NCBI GenBank assembly: GCA_903871435.1
Contig: CAIQGU010000321.1
Coordinates: 1 to 6,988 of the forward strand
Direction: 5' to 3'
Origin: an uncultured Burkholderiales bacterium
Lineage (GTDB): Bacteria > Pseudomonadota > Gammaproteobacteria > Burkholderiales > Burkholderiaceae_F
DNA length: 6,988 nucleotides
A program made the position numbers and the translations under genes. Under the pieces are notes generated by a model. The model ran no database searches and was not told where the DNA came from. It saw only the letters and a program-made list of their open reading frames with translations. Of this stretch, positions 1 through 6,816 are shown in pieces (position 1 is the first letter of the stretch; every line of letters starts with the position of its first letter).

Positions 1-2
1 GC

Positions 3-98
3 GAATGCATCGACCTTGGCACCATCACCCACGTGCGCTTCAACCTGCACCCCGATGGCGGTGTATCGCGGCTGCGGCTGTGGGGAGAGCCGGCGTGA
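3..98 (+). CDS. alc: Allantoicase, C-terminal end (5' partial)
   Basis: This is the last 31 codons of a gene that begins before the window, ending in TGA at 96-98. Allantoicase hydrolyses allantoate to ureidoglycolate and urea in the cytoplasm. The visible tail contains [21 protein letters not shown], the characteristic C-terminal strand of the allantoicase jelly-roll domain, in which a V-R-x-N-x-x-P-D-G-G-V-x-R-x-R pattern is conserved. Its stop codon overlaps the GTG start of the next gene (GTGA at 95-98). That gene encodes ureidoglycolate lyase, the enzyme that uses allantoicase's product, which strongly supports the call. Because only about a tenth of the protein is visible, the catalytic residues cannot be checked. 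Confidence 0.87.
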   Translation, partial: ECIDLGTITHVRFNLHPDGGVSRLRLWGEPA

Positions 99-601
99 AT
101 GCGCTGCCGGTGCGGGCCCTGACGGCGCAGGCGTTCGCGCCCTTCGGGGAGGTACTGGCCTGCGAGGGGGCTGCGCACTACCCGATCAACGAGGGCACGA
201 CGGAGCGCTTCGACGACCTCGCCCGTATCGACGCCGGGCCGCAGGGCCGCGTCATCGTCAGCATCTTCCGCGGCCAGCCACGACGCTTCCCCTTGCCCAT
301 CACCATGATGGAGCGGCATCCGCTGGGGAGCCAGGCCTTCATGCCCCTGCAGGGCACGCCGTATCTGGTCGTCGTGGCCGAACCCGGAACCCCCTCTGCC
401 GTGCCGGGGCCGCTGCACGCCTTTCTGGCGCGCGGCGACCAGGGCGTGAACTACGGGCCGGGCGTCTGGCATCACCCCCTCATTGCCATGGACCAGGTCA
501 GCGATTTTCTCGTCATCGACCGCCGCGGCACTGGCCACAACTGCGACGAAGCCCCGTTGCCACAGGCCTACCTGCTGGCGTACCCGGGCGCCCCGGCCTG
601 A
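95..601 (+). CDS. allA: Ureidoglycolate lyase
   Basis: A 168-residue protein, the normal length for AllA, which cleaves ureidoglycolate to glyoxylate and urea as the last step of allantoate degradation. Family motifs seen are [13 protein letters not shown] (residues 73-85), [13 protein letters not shown] (117-129, with the paired His of the cupin-like active site) and [16 protein letters not shown] (137-152). The N-terminal pattern [12 protein letters not shown] (9-20) also matches the family. I chose the GTG start at 95. It gives the family length, overlaps the allantoicase stop by four bases, and has a GGGGAG sequence about 8 bases upstream. The frame is open back to an ATG at position 5, but that extension lies inside the allantoicase tail. 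Translation is probably coupled to alc. Very secure identification. Confidence 0.97.
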   Translation: MNALPVRALTAQAFAPFGEVLACEGAAHYPINEGTTERFDDLARIDAGPQGRVIVSIFRGQPRRFPLPITMMERHPLGSQAFMPLQGTPYLVVVAEPGTPSAVPGPLHAFLARGDQGVNYGPGVWHHPLIAMDQVSDFLVIDRRGTGHNCDEAPLPQAYLLAYPGAPA

Positions 602-612
602 CGGATAGCCAT

Positions 613-629
613 CGCAGCGCGGCGCTGCG
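613..629 (+). repeat. Short perfect hairpin after allA
   Basis: CGCAGCG at 613-619 and CGCTGCG at 623-629 form a perfect 7-bp stem with a CGG loop, starting 12 bases after the allA stop codon. A second small hairpin follows at 633-646 (GCCGC, GCAA tetraloop, GCGGC). The position suits 3'-end protection or termination of the alc-allA transcript, but there is no T tract, so the function is uncertain. Confidence 0.45.
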
Positions 630-651
630 CAAGCCGCGCAAGCGGCGCAAA
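625..651 (+). repeat. Three tandem 9-bp GCGCAA repeats
   Basis: CTGCGCAAG, CCGCGCAAG and CGGCGCAAA follow one another exactly, placing the core GCGCAA at 627-632, 636-641 and 645-650. They lie immediately upstream of the TATGAT box, where an activator or repressor could bind the promoter. The repeat is seen directly. A role as a protein-binding array is inference, since GC-rich spacer DNA can produce such patterns by chance. Confidence 0.5.
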
Positions 652-652
652 G

Positions 653-658
653 TATGAT
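653..658 (+). promoter_or_regulatory. Possible -10 box of the ABC importer operon
   Basis: TATGAT differs from the sigma-70 consensus TATAAT at one position and stands out in a very GC-rich region. No good -35 hexamer lies 16-18 bases upstream, where the GCGCAA repeats sit, so the promoter would need an activator or a different sigma factor. A start near 665 would place the 12-bp inverted repeat at the very 5' end of the transcript. Confidence 0.35.
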
Positions 659-671
659 CACATCGAGTCTC

Positions 672-701
672 GCAGGTGCTTGCGCACGGGCAAGCACCTG
701 C
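672..701 (+). promoter_or_regulatory. Perfect 12-bp inverted repeat in the ABC operon leader
   Basis: GCAGGTGCTTGC (672-683) and GCAAGCACCTGC (690-701) are exact reverse complements separated by the six bases GCACGG. The element lies 61 bases upstream of the binding-protein start and just after a TATGAT box. It could act as a dimeric repressor operator (LacI-type regulators often control ribose-type importers) or as an RNA stem-loop in the leader. No T run follows on either strand, which argues against a simple terminator. The palindrome is certain; its role is not. Confidence 0.6.
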
Positions 702-762
702 AGCATTCCAAGCAGACCGCCGGGATCGCGACGTCACCGGTGGCAAAACGAGGGGACGAGTG

Positions 763-1779
763 ATGCGCGTGATACTGGGTGTGGGCCTGCTGGCTGCGGC
801 CTTGCTGGTCGGTGGATGCAAGCCATCGGCCCCTGAATCCGCGGCACCACCCGCGAGTGCGGCCAACGCAGCCAGCGCGGCACCGGCGGCAGCCGGCGGC
901 GCGCAACCCCGGATCGCGCTGGTGATGAAGTCGCTGGCCAATGACTTCTTCTCCAACATGGCCAAGGGCGCGCAGGCGCATCAGGCGGCGCACACCGGCC
1001 AGTACGAACTGGCCGTCTTCGGCATCAAGAACGAGACGGACCTGAGCGAACAGGTGAACCTCGTGGAGCAGGCAGTTTCCCAGGGCGCCGCCGCCATCGT
1101 CATCGCTCCGGCCGATTCCAAGGCGCTGGTGCCCGCCTTGCGCCGCGCGCAGCAGCAGGGCATCGTCATCATCAACATCGACAATCGGCTCGATGCCGAT
1201 GCGGCCAACCAGGCGGGTTTGCACGCGGCCTTCGTCGGTCCCGACAATCGCGATGCGGCGCGTCGCGTCGGCCAGGCGCTGGCGGCCAGGCTCAAGCCCG
1301 CCGATGAAGCGGCGATCATCGAAGGCGCGACGAGCGCCTTCAACAGCCAGCAGCGGCGCGCCGGGTTCGAGGATGCGATGCAGGCGGCCGGCATGAAGGT
1401 CGTGGCCATCCAAAGCGGCGATTGGGAAATGGAAAAGGCCAATACCGTGGCCGCAAACCTGCTCAGTGCGCACCCGCGGCTGCGGGCCATCCTGTGCGGC
1501 AACGACAACATGGCCATCGGCGCAGCGGCGGCTGTCGCGGCTGCCGGACGCACCGGCCAGGTCCTGATCGCGGGCTTCGACGACATCGCTGCCATCAAGC
1601 CGCTGCTGGCCGACGGCCGCGTAGTGGCAACGGCAGACCAGCACGGCGACCAGCTGGCGGTTTTCGGTATTGAAGCGGCCCTGGCATCGCTCAAGAGCAC
1701 GGCTGCCGTGGCCGATCGGGCTACGGCGGTCGACATCGTCACGGCAACGCCGGCCGGCGGGCCGCAGCCCCGGCCGTGA
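763..1779 (+). CDS. Sugar ABC importer, lipoprotein substrate-binding protein (ribose-binding-protein family)
   Basis: A 338-residue periplasmic binding protein of the RbsB-like type I fold (peripla_BP_4). It starts with a lipoprotein signal: a hydrophobic stretch at residues 5-16, then a VGGC lipobox with Cys19. A Pro/Ala-rich linker follows (21-48), then the two-lobed domain (50-330). Aligned by eye with E. coli RbsB, the ribose-contact positions appear retained: N60, F62 and F63 in ANDFF, D140 in NIDNR, R199 in QQRRAGF, N247 in CGNDNMAIG, D273 in AGFDD and Q293 in TADQHGDQ. That supports a ribose-like or other furanose ligand, although a nucleoside-related ligand is possible. The ATG at 763 is preferred because AGGGG lies 7 bases upstream and it gives a proper signal peptide. 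The frame is open upstream to 676 and an adjacent GTG is at 760. First gene of a three-gene operon. Confidence 0.93.
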   Translation: MRVILGVGLLAAALLVGGCKPSAPESAAPPASAANAASAAPAAAGGAQPRIALVMKSLANDFFSNMAKGAQAHQAAHTGQYELAVFGIKNETDLSEQVNLVEQAVSQGAAAIVIAPADSKALVPALRRAQQQGIVIINIDNRLDADAANQAGLHAAFVGPDNRDAARRVGQALAARLKPADEAAIIEGATSAFNSQQRRAGFEDAMQAAGMKVVAIQSGDWEMEKANTVAANLLSAHPRLRAILCGNDNMAIGAAAAVAAAGRTGQVLIAGFDDIAAIKPLLADGRVVATADQHGDQLAVFGIEAALASLKSTAAVADRATAVDIVTATPAGGPQPRP

Positions 1780-2720
1780 TCCGGCGCTGGCTGGCGCTCC
1801 CGCAGTCCGATCTGCTGGTGTTGTTGCTGGTTCTTGGAGGACTGGTCGCCCTTTTTGGCGTGGGAGCGCAGGGCTTCCTGGGCAAGGCCAGCCTGGGTTC
1901 GCTGGCCAATCGCCTACCGGCGCTGCTGCTGGTTTCCACAGGCATGACCCTGCTGATGGTGACGGGTGGCATCGACCTCTCGGTGGGATCGGTACTGGGG
2001 CTTTGCGGCGCGGTCACCGGCGTATTGATGGTCGACGAAGCCTGGGGATGGGTTCCTGCGCTGGCGGCGAGCGTTGCCTTGGGCGGGTTCGTGGGCAGCA
2101 TCAACGGCTGGATCTCCGTGAAGCTGCGCCTCCCATCTTTCATCGTCACGCTGGGCATGCTGGAGATTGCCCGGGGTCTGGCGTTCCTCGCCACGCACTC
2201 GCAGACCAAATACATCGGCGCGGCCATCGAGGGACTGGGCGCTCCCATCGCCGGCTGGGTGGTCTCGCCGGCATTCCTCCTGGCCGTGGTCACCGCCGGC
2301 ATGGGACAAATGCTGCTGTCGCGCACGGTGTTCGGACGCCACCTCATCGCCGTGGGCGCCAACCCCGAGGCAGCGGCCATTTCCGGCATAGCGATCGACC
2401 CACCGCGCATCTGGACGCATGTCCTGCTGGGCGGCCTGACGGGCCTGGCCGCTGTGGTCAACTGTTCACGTCTTGGCTCGGCCGATCCCAATGCCGGCGT
2501 GGGTTTCGAGCTTTCGGTGATAGCGGCGGTGGTTGTGGGCGGCACCAGCCTGAGGGGTGGCCGCGGATCCGTGCTCAAGAGTTTGCTGGGCGTGTTGATC
2601 GTTGCCACGCTCGAGGCAGGACTCGTGCAACTGGGGGCCTCGGAGCCCCTCAAGCGTGTAGCCACCGGCTGCGTGATCGTGGCGGCCGTCCTGGCCGATA
2701 CCTGGCGGCGCCGGACGTGA
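1776..2720 (+). CDS. Sugar ABC importer, inner-membrane permease (RbsC family)
   Basis: A 314-residue, highly hydrophobic membrane protein of the BPD_transp_2 family (RbsC/AraH/XylH type), the translocation channel for the neighbouring binding protein. Family signatures are TGGIDLSVGSV (63-73), the cytoplasmic coupling region FGRHLIAVGANPEAAAISGI (186-205) that contacts the ATPase, and VVGGTSLRGGRGS (253-265). About eight to ten membrane segments can be seen, including residues 13-30, 48-64, 70-86, 92-109, 164-181, 215-230 and 245-257. Length is normal for the family. The GTG start at 1776 overlaps the preceding stop codon (GTGA, 1776-1779). There is no clear ribosome binding site, so translation is probably coupled to the binding protein. 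The product keeps the usual small charged C-terminus (DTWRRRT). Confidence 0.95.
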   Translation: MIRRWLALPQSDLLVLLLVLGGLVALFGVGAQGFLGKASLGSLANRLPALLLVSTGMTLLMVTGGIDLSVGSVLGLCGAVTGVLMVDEAWGWVPALAASVALGGFVGSINGWISVKLRLPSFIVTLGMLEIARGLAFLATHSQTKYIGAAIEGLGAPIAGWVVSPAFLLAVVTAGMGQMLLSRTVFGRHLIAVGANPEAAAISGIAIDPPRIWTHVLLGGLTGLAAVVNCSRLGSADPNAGVGFELSVIAAVVVGGTSLRGGRGSVLKSLLGVLIVATLEAGLVQLGASEPLKRVATGCVIVAAVLADTWRRRT

Positions 2721-4240
2721 TCCTGCGCGCGCTGCACCTCACGCGGCGCTTCGGCAGCGTGGTGGCGCTGCGCGATGTCAGCTTCGATCTGCATGCCGGC
2801 GAGGTCCACGCCATTTGTGGCGAGAACGGCGCGGGCAAGTCCACGCTGATAAAGGTGCTGGGCGGCGTGCACCCCCACGGCAGCTACGAGGGGCGGATCG
2901 AGGTAGCGGGCAGCGAGGCCCGGTTTCGCTCGCCCCGTGACGCCGTTGCTGCCGGCATAGCCGTCATTCACCAGGAACTGTCATTTGTTGACGAATTGAC
3001 GGTGGCAGAGAACATCTGCCTGGGCATGGAGCCGACACCGTGGGGATTCTGGCTTGATCGGGCAGAGGCCCTGCGCCGGGCCACCGCCGTGCTGGAGCGC
3101 TTCGGCATAGCGCTGGATCCGGCGGCGCCCATGAGCACGCTCGGCGTGGGGCAGAAACAGCTCGTGGAGATCGTCAAGGCGCTGGCGCGCGACTCGCGCA
3201 TCCTGATACTCGATGAGCCAACCGCCGCGCTGGCCGGCCATGAAGTCGAGCGCCTGCTCTCGATCGTGGCGGACCTGCGCACGCGCGGCATCGCCTGCGT
3301 CTACGTGTCGCATCGCCTCGATGAAGTGTTCCGGATCGCCGATCGCATCTCGGTATTGCGCGATGGCACTACCGTTTGCACGCTGCCGGCCACCGCTGCG
3401 GACGAAGCCACCGTAATCCGGCACATGGTGGGCCGCGAGATCACCGACGTCTATGCACGGGTCCAGCGCCCTCCCGGGGCGGCGCTGCTGGAAGTGGCGG
3501 ACCTGGCTGTAGCCGACGGGAACGGCAAGACCCGGCTCAGCGGAATTTCCTTTTCCCTGCACGCGGGGGAGGTGCTGGGCATAGGCGGATTGATGGGCGC
3601 CGGGCGCACGGAACTGCTGATGCATCTCTTTGGCGCCTGGGGCCGGCGCAGCTCGGGTCGCGTGACACTGGCAGGTGGGGCAGTGCCGGACAATCCGGCG
3701 GCCGTACTGCGGGCCGGCATGGCCCTGGTCAGCGAGGACCGGCGGCGCTTTGGCCTGCATCTGGAAGAGTCCATCGCGTTCAATCTGTCGCTGTCCTCGC
3801 TGGACGAAATATCCCGCGCCGGCCTGCTGCAACGGCGGGCGGAGGAAGAGCGCAACACTGCCAGTGCCCGTACGCTCAGGATCAAGGCCGATACGCTGGC
3901 CCTGCCGGTGGGCCGTCTTTCGGGCGGCAACCAGCAGAAGGTGGTGCTGGGCAAGGCGCTGCTGACACGGCCGCGCGTGGTACTGCTCGATGAGCCGACA
4001 CGCGGCATCGACATTGGCGCCCGGCTGGAAATCTATCGCCTGATCGATGGCCTGCGCGCGGATGGCTGCGCGGTGCTCCTCGTGTCGAGCGACCTGCCGG
4101 AATTGATCGGGCTGAGCGACCGGATATTGATGCTGCGCGACGGCACGATAGGCGGACGGTTCGATACGGATGCGTCGATACGACCGGAGACGTTGATGCA
4201 GGCCGCGATCGGTGCGGCGCCGGGGGCGCGAACGGGTTGA
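2717..4240 (+). CDS. Sugar ABC importer, two-domain ATP-binding protein (RbsA/MglA family)
   Basis: A 507-residue protein with two fused nucleotide-binding domains, the standard size for RbsA-type ATPases. Domain 1 has Walker A GENGAGKST (35-43), Q-loop Gln86, a diverged signature LGVGQKQ (142-148), Walker B ILILDEPT (162-169) and switch His199. Domain 2 has a degenerate Walker A, GLMGAGRTE (291-299), where Arg replaces the P-loop Lys. It has an intact signature LSGGNQQK (401-408), Walker B VVLLDEPTRG (421-430) and SSD in place of the switch His. This asymmetry, with one good P-loop and the other good signature, is normal for sugar importers. The GTG start at 2717 overlaps the permease stop (GTGA, 2717-2720). 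The frame is open far upstream to about 1670, but that stretch is antisense-quality sequence inside the permease and is not part of the protein. Confidence 0.96.
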   Translation: MILRALHLTRRFGSVVALRDVSFDLHAGEVHAICGENGAGKSTLIKVLGGVHPHGSYEGRIEVAGSEARFRSPRDAVAAGIAVIHQELSFVDELTVAENICLGMEPTPWGFWLDRAEALRRATAVLERFGIALDPAAPMSTLGVGQKQLVEIVKALARDSRILILDEPTAALAGHEVERLLSIVADLRTRGIACVYVSHRLDEVFRIADRISVLRDGTTVCTLPATAADEATVIRHMVGREITDVYARVQRPPGAALLEVADLAVADGNGKTRLSGISFSLHAGEVLGIGGLMGAGRTELLMHLFGAWGRRSSGRVTLAGGAVPDNPAAVLRAGMALVSEDRRRFGLHLEESIAFNLSLSSLDEISRAGLLQRRAEEERNTASARTLRIKADTLALPVGRLSGGNQQKVVLGKALLTRPRVVLLDEPTRGIDIGARLEIYRLIDGLRADGCAVLLVSSDLPELIGLSDRILMLRDGTIGGRFDTDASIRPETLMQAAIGAAPGARTG

Positions 4241-4359
4241 ACGTTCACGCCGGAAGAAATATCGCCTCCCCCGCGTGTGGCAATCCAATGAAAACACCCT
4301 CACCCCGCCCTCTCCCGCAAGCGGGAGAGGGGGGAAATTCGGCATTAGTCTGGACTTGT
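4241..4359. other. Convergent intergenic region
   Basis: A 119-bp gap between the ends of the ABC operon (plus strand) and the nucleoside hydrolase (minus strand). Apart from the palindrome at 4308-4331 nothing gene-like is seen. Confidence 0.6.
4297..4334. repeat. REP-like palindrome, possible bidirectional terminator
   Basis: CCCTCTCCCGC (4308-4318) and GCGGGAGAGGG (4321-4331) form a perfect 11-bp inverted repeat around AA. It is preceded by CCCTCACCCCG and flanked by extra G residues. This CCCTCACCCC plus CTCTCCCGC palindrome is a familiar interspersed repeat in high-GC beta- and gammaproteobacteria, typically found between genes. It lies 67 bases past the ATPase stop and 28 bases past the nucleoside hydrolase stop. 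On the minus strand a TTTT run follows the stem after about a dozen bases, so it may help end transcription from both sides. Termination is inferred; the palindrome is directly visible. Confidence 0.7.
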
Positions 4360-5565
4360 TTAGGGCGCAACCTTGCCCACCGGCGGCGCCGTCATCAAGT
4401 CGATGAAGCACTTGCGAAAACGCGGCAGGTCGAGCTCGAGCTGGGCGTGCACCAGTTGCAGGCCGTGGGTCGGTTTCAGCGCCTTGCTCCAGGTAAGCGT
4501 CTCGCCGTAGGCAGGGCCGTGGCTGACGTCGACATCCATGTAGACGTCGCGCGAGCGGGCGACGATGGCCGGGTCGAGCCAGGCACAGGCGGCAATCTCG
4601 TCCCACATGTAATAGCGTTCCTTGGAATTGGCGGCGATGTAGCGCGCGGCCGGCTGGCTCGACCGGGCGATTTCGTCGACCATGTCCTGGGTAAACATCG
4701 CCTGGATGGAGATGTCCACCGTGGTGAGATCGATGCGCGCCCAGTGGGCGCGCAGGGTGATGCGCGCGGCTTCCGGGTCGAACCAGAAGTTGAACTCATG
4801 GCGCGGACTGTTCTCGAACTCGGGGTCATCGGTGTGCGGGTTGAGGCTGCCGCCCATGATGACGATGCCCTGCGCCAGTTCGGCAAAGTGGGGGTCGAGC
4901 GACACCGCCAGCGCGATATCCGTGAGCGGGCCAGCGGCATAGACGGTGACCTCGTGGGGATGCGCGCGCACCTGGCGGATCAGGAAATGCGCGGCATCCT
5001 CCGCCAGCGGCCGCAGCGCGGGCTCGCCTTCCCGGAGCGGCGGCGTATCCCAGGGGCCGAGCAGCGTTCTGGGTTTTTCCGGTTCCACGAGGCCCGCATG
5101 CTGGGTGGTGATGACGTCGGGCCGCTGGCCCCAGGCGCCCAGCCAGCCGAACTGGCCATTGAGCGGCACGGTCAGCCGGGTCTCTTCCTGGGTGCGCACC
5201 AAGGGGAAAACCGAGCCCGGCACGACGGGGACGTCGGGGCGCCCGATGAGCTCGAGCATGCGCAAGGTGTGCCGCACTTCGTCGTCGCGCCAGGCGTTGC
5301 CGGTGACGATGGTGATGCCGAGTACGTCCACTGCGGGCGACTGCAGCAGCGTCATCATCGACATGATGTTGGAGCCGCCAGGCCCGGAACCGTCCTGGCT
5401 GATCACGATCATGCGTTTGCCCACGGCGTGGTCGGGTACGGGCGCAGATGCCGTCACGGTTGCAGCCGCAGTTGCGGACACCGGTGCGGATGCTGATGCG
5501 TACACGGATGCGGGCGCGGTGCAAAACAGTACCGACCAGCACACGGCCCTGAGGATTTGCTTCAT
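4360..5565 (-). CDS. Exported nucleoside hydrolase (IUNH family) with altered metal-site motif
   Basis: A 401-residue nucleoside hydrolase, which splits ribonucleosides into base and ribose. Residues 1-23 look like a Sec signal peptide (cleavage near VYA), followed by an Ala/Ser/Thr/Pro/Val linker to about residue 45, so the enzyme should act in the periplasm. Family motifs are AAGPLTDIALAV (210-221), IVIMGGSLNP (234-243), HEFNFWFDPEAA (256-267) and MWDEIAACAWLDP (320-332). Asp322 is the expected calcium ligand. Trp321 sits where group I enzymes have the catalytic His and purine-specific group II enzymes have a base-stacking Trp. The N-terminal DxDxxxDD loop is replaced by SQDGSGPGGSN (56-66): only Asp58 remains, and Ser65-Asn66 stand where the paired Asp should be. 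The ATG at 5565 is chosen because AAGGAA lies 8 bases upstream and the signal peptide begins there; the frame is open up to 5673. Divergent from the adenine deaminase gene. Confidence 0.93.
   Translation of the reverse strand: MKQILRAVCWSVLFCTAPASVYASASAPVSATAAATVTASAPVPDHAVGKRMIVISQDGSGPGGSNIMSMMTLLQSPAVDVLGITIVTGNAWRDDEVRHTLRMLELIGRPDVPVVPGSVFPLVRTQEETRLTVPLNGQFGWLGAWGQRPDVITTQHAGLVEPEKPRTLLGPWDTPPLREGEPALRPLAEDAAHFLIRQVRAHPHEVTVYAAGPLTDIALAVSLDPHFAELAQGIVIMGGSLNPHTDDPEFENSPRHEFNFWFDPEAARITLRAHWARIDLTTVDISIQAMFTQDMVDEIARSSQPAARYIAANSKERYYMWDEIAACAWLDPAIVARSRDVYMDVDVSHGPAYGETLTWSKALKPTHGLQLVHAQLELDLPRFRKCFIDLMTAPPVGKVAP
5443..5520 (-). repeat. Low-complexity coding segment (Ala/Ser/Thr/Val/Pro linker)
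   Basis: The stretch between the signal peptide and the catalytic domain of the nucleoside hydrolase is built from repeating GC-rich trinucleotides, with imperfect GCGGATGC/GATGCG units, and codes for residues of the type ASASAPVSATAAATVTASAP. It is probably a flexible tether and may vary in length between strains. The binding-protein gene of the ABC operon carries a comparable Ala/Pro linker after its lipid-modified Cys. Confidence 0.5.
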
Positions 5566-6718
<1,153 letters not shown>

Positions 6719-6816
6719 AACATGCGGGGCCCGCACGCCGGCAGGGTTCGGGGTCGCCAGGCCTATCTTCCGAGGCGGGGCACGTTCGCCAGCCCCATAT
6801 TTTGAAAGCAGACACC
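6719..6816 (+). other. Intergenic region after adenine deaminase
   Basis: A 98-bp gap. A small palindrome TGCGGG-G-CCCGCA lies at 6723-6735 just after the stop, without a T run. An AT-rich patch CATATTTTGAAAG (6797-6809) precedes the next gene and may be a promoter or a weak ribosome-binding area. No gene seen. Confidence 0.45.

Larger units (their letters stand above)
602..762 (+). other. Structured intergenic region between allA and the ABC importer operon
   Basis: A 161-bp gap with no convincing gene. From left to right it holds a 7-bp hairpin (613-629), three 9-bp GCGCAA-containing repeats (625-651), a TATGAT box (653-658), a perfect 12-bp inverted repeat (672-701), and the ribosome binding site of the next gene (AGGGG at 751-755). 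None of the hairpins is followed by a T run, so a classical intrinsic terminator for allA is not evident. The layout suggests that the ABC operon has its own promoter rather than being read only from alc-allA. Confidence 0.6.

Noticed and set aside
602..762. A purine-sensing riboswitch in the importer leader.
   Set aside because: Only simple hairpins are visible; no conserved core of a known purine riboswitch class was recognised.
658..1644. A 328-codon minus-strand open frame opposite the binding-protein gene.
   Set aside because: It is an antisense reading of a GC-rich gene with a well-supported lipoprotein product; no motif was seen.
3587..3613. Loss of the Walker A lysine in the second ATPase domain as a damaged gene.
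   Set aside because: A degenerate second P-loop (GAGRTE) paired with an intact second signature is usual in RbsA/MglA-type ATPases.
4237..5496. A 419-codon plus-strand open frame opposite the nucleoside hydrolase.
   Set aside because: It is the antisense shadow of a gene with a signal peptide and clear IUNH motifs; its translation shows no domain and it runs through the REP-like palindrome.
6723..6735. TGCGGG-G-CCCGCA palindrome as a terminator for the adenine deaminase.
   Set aside because: The loop is a single base unless pairs are opened, and no T run follows, so an intrinsic terminator is not supported.
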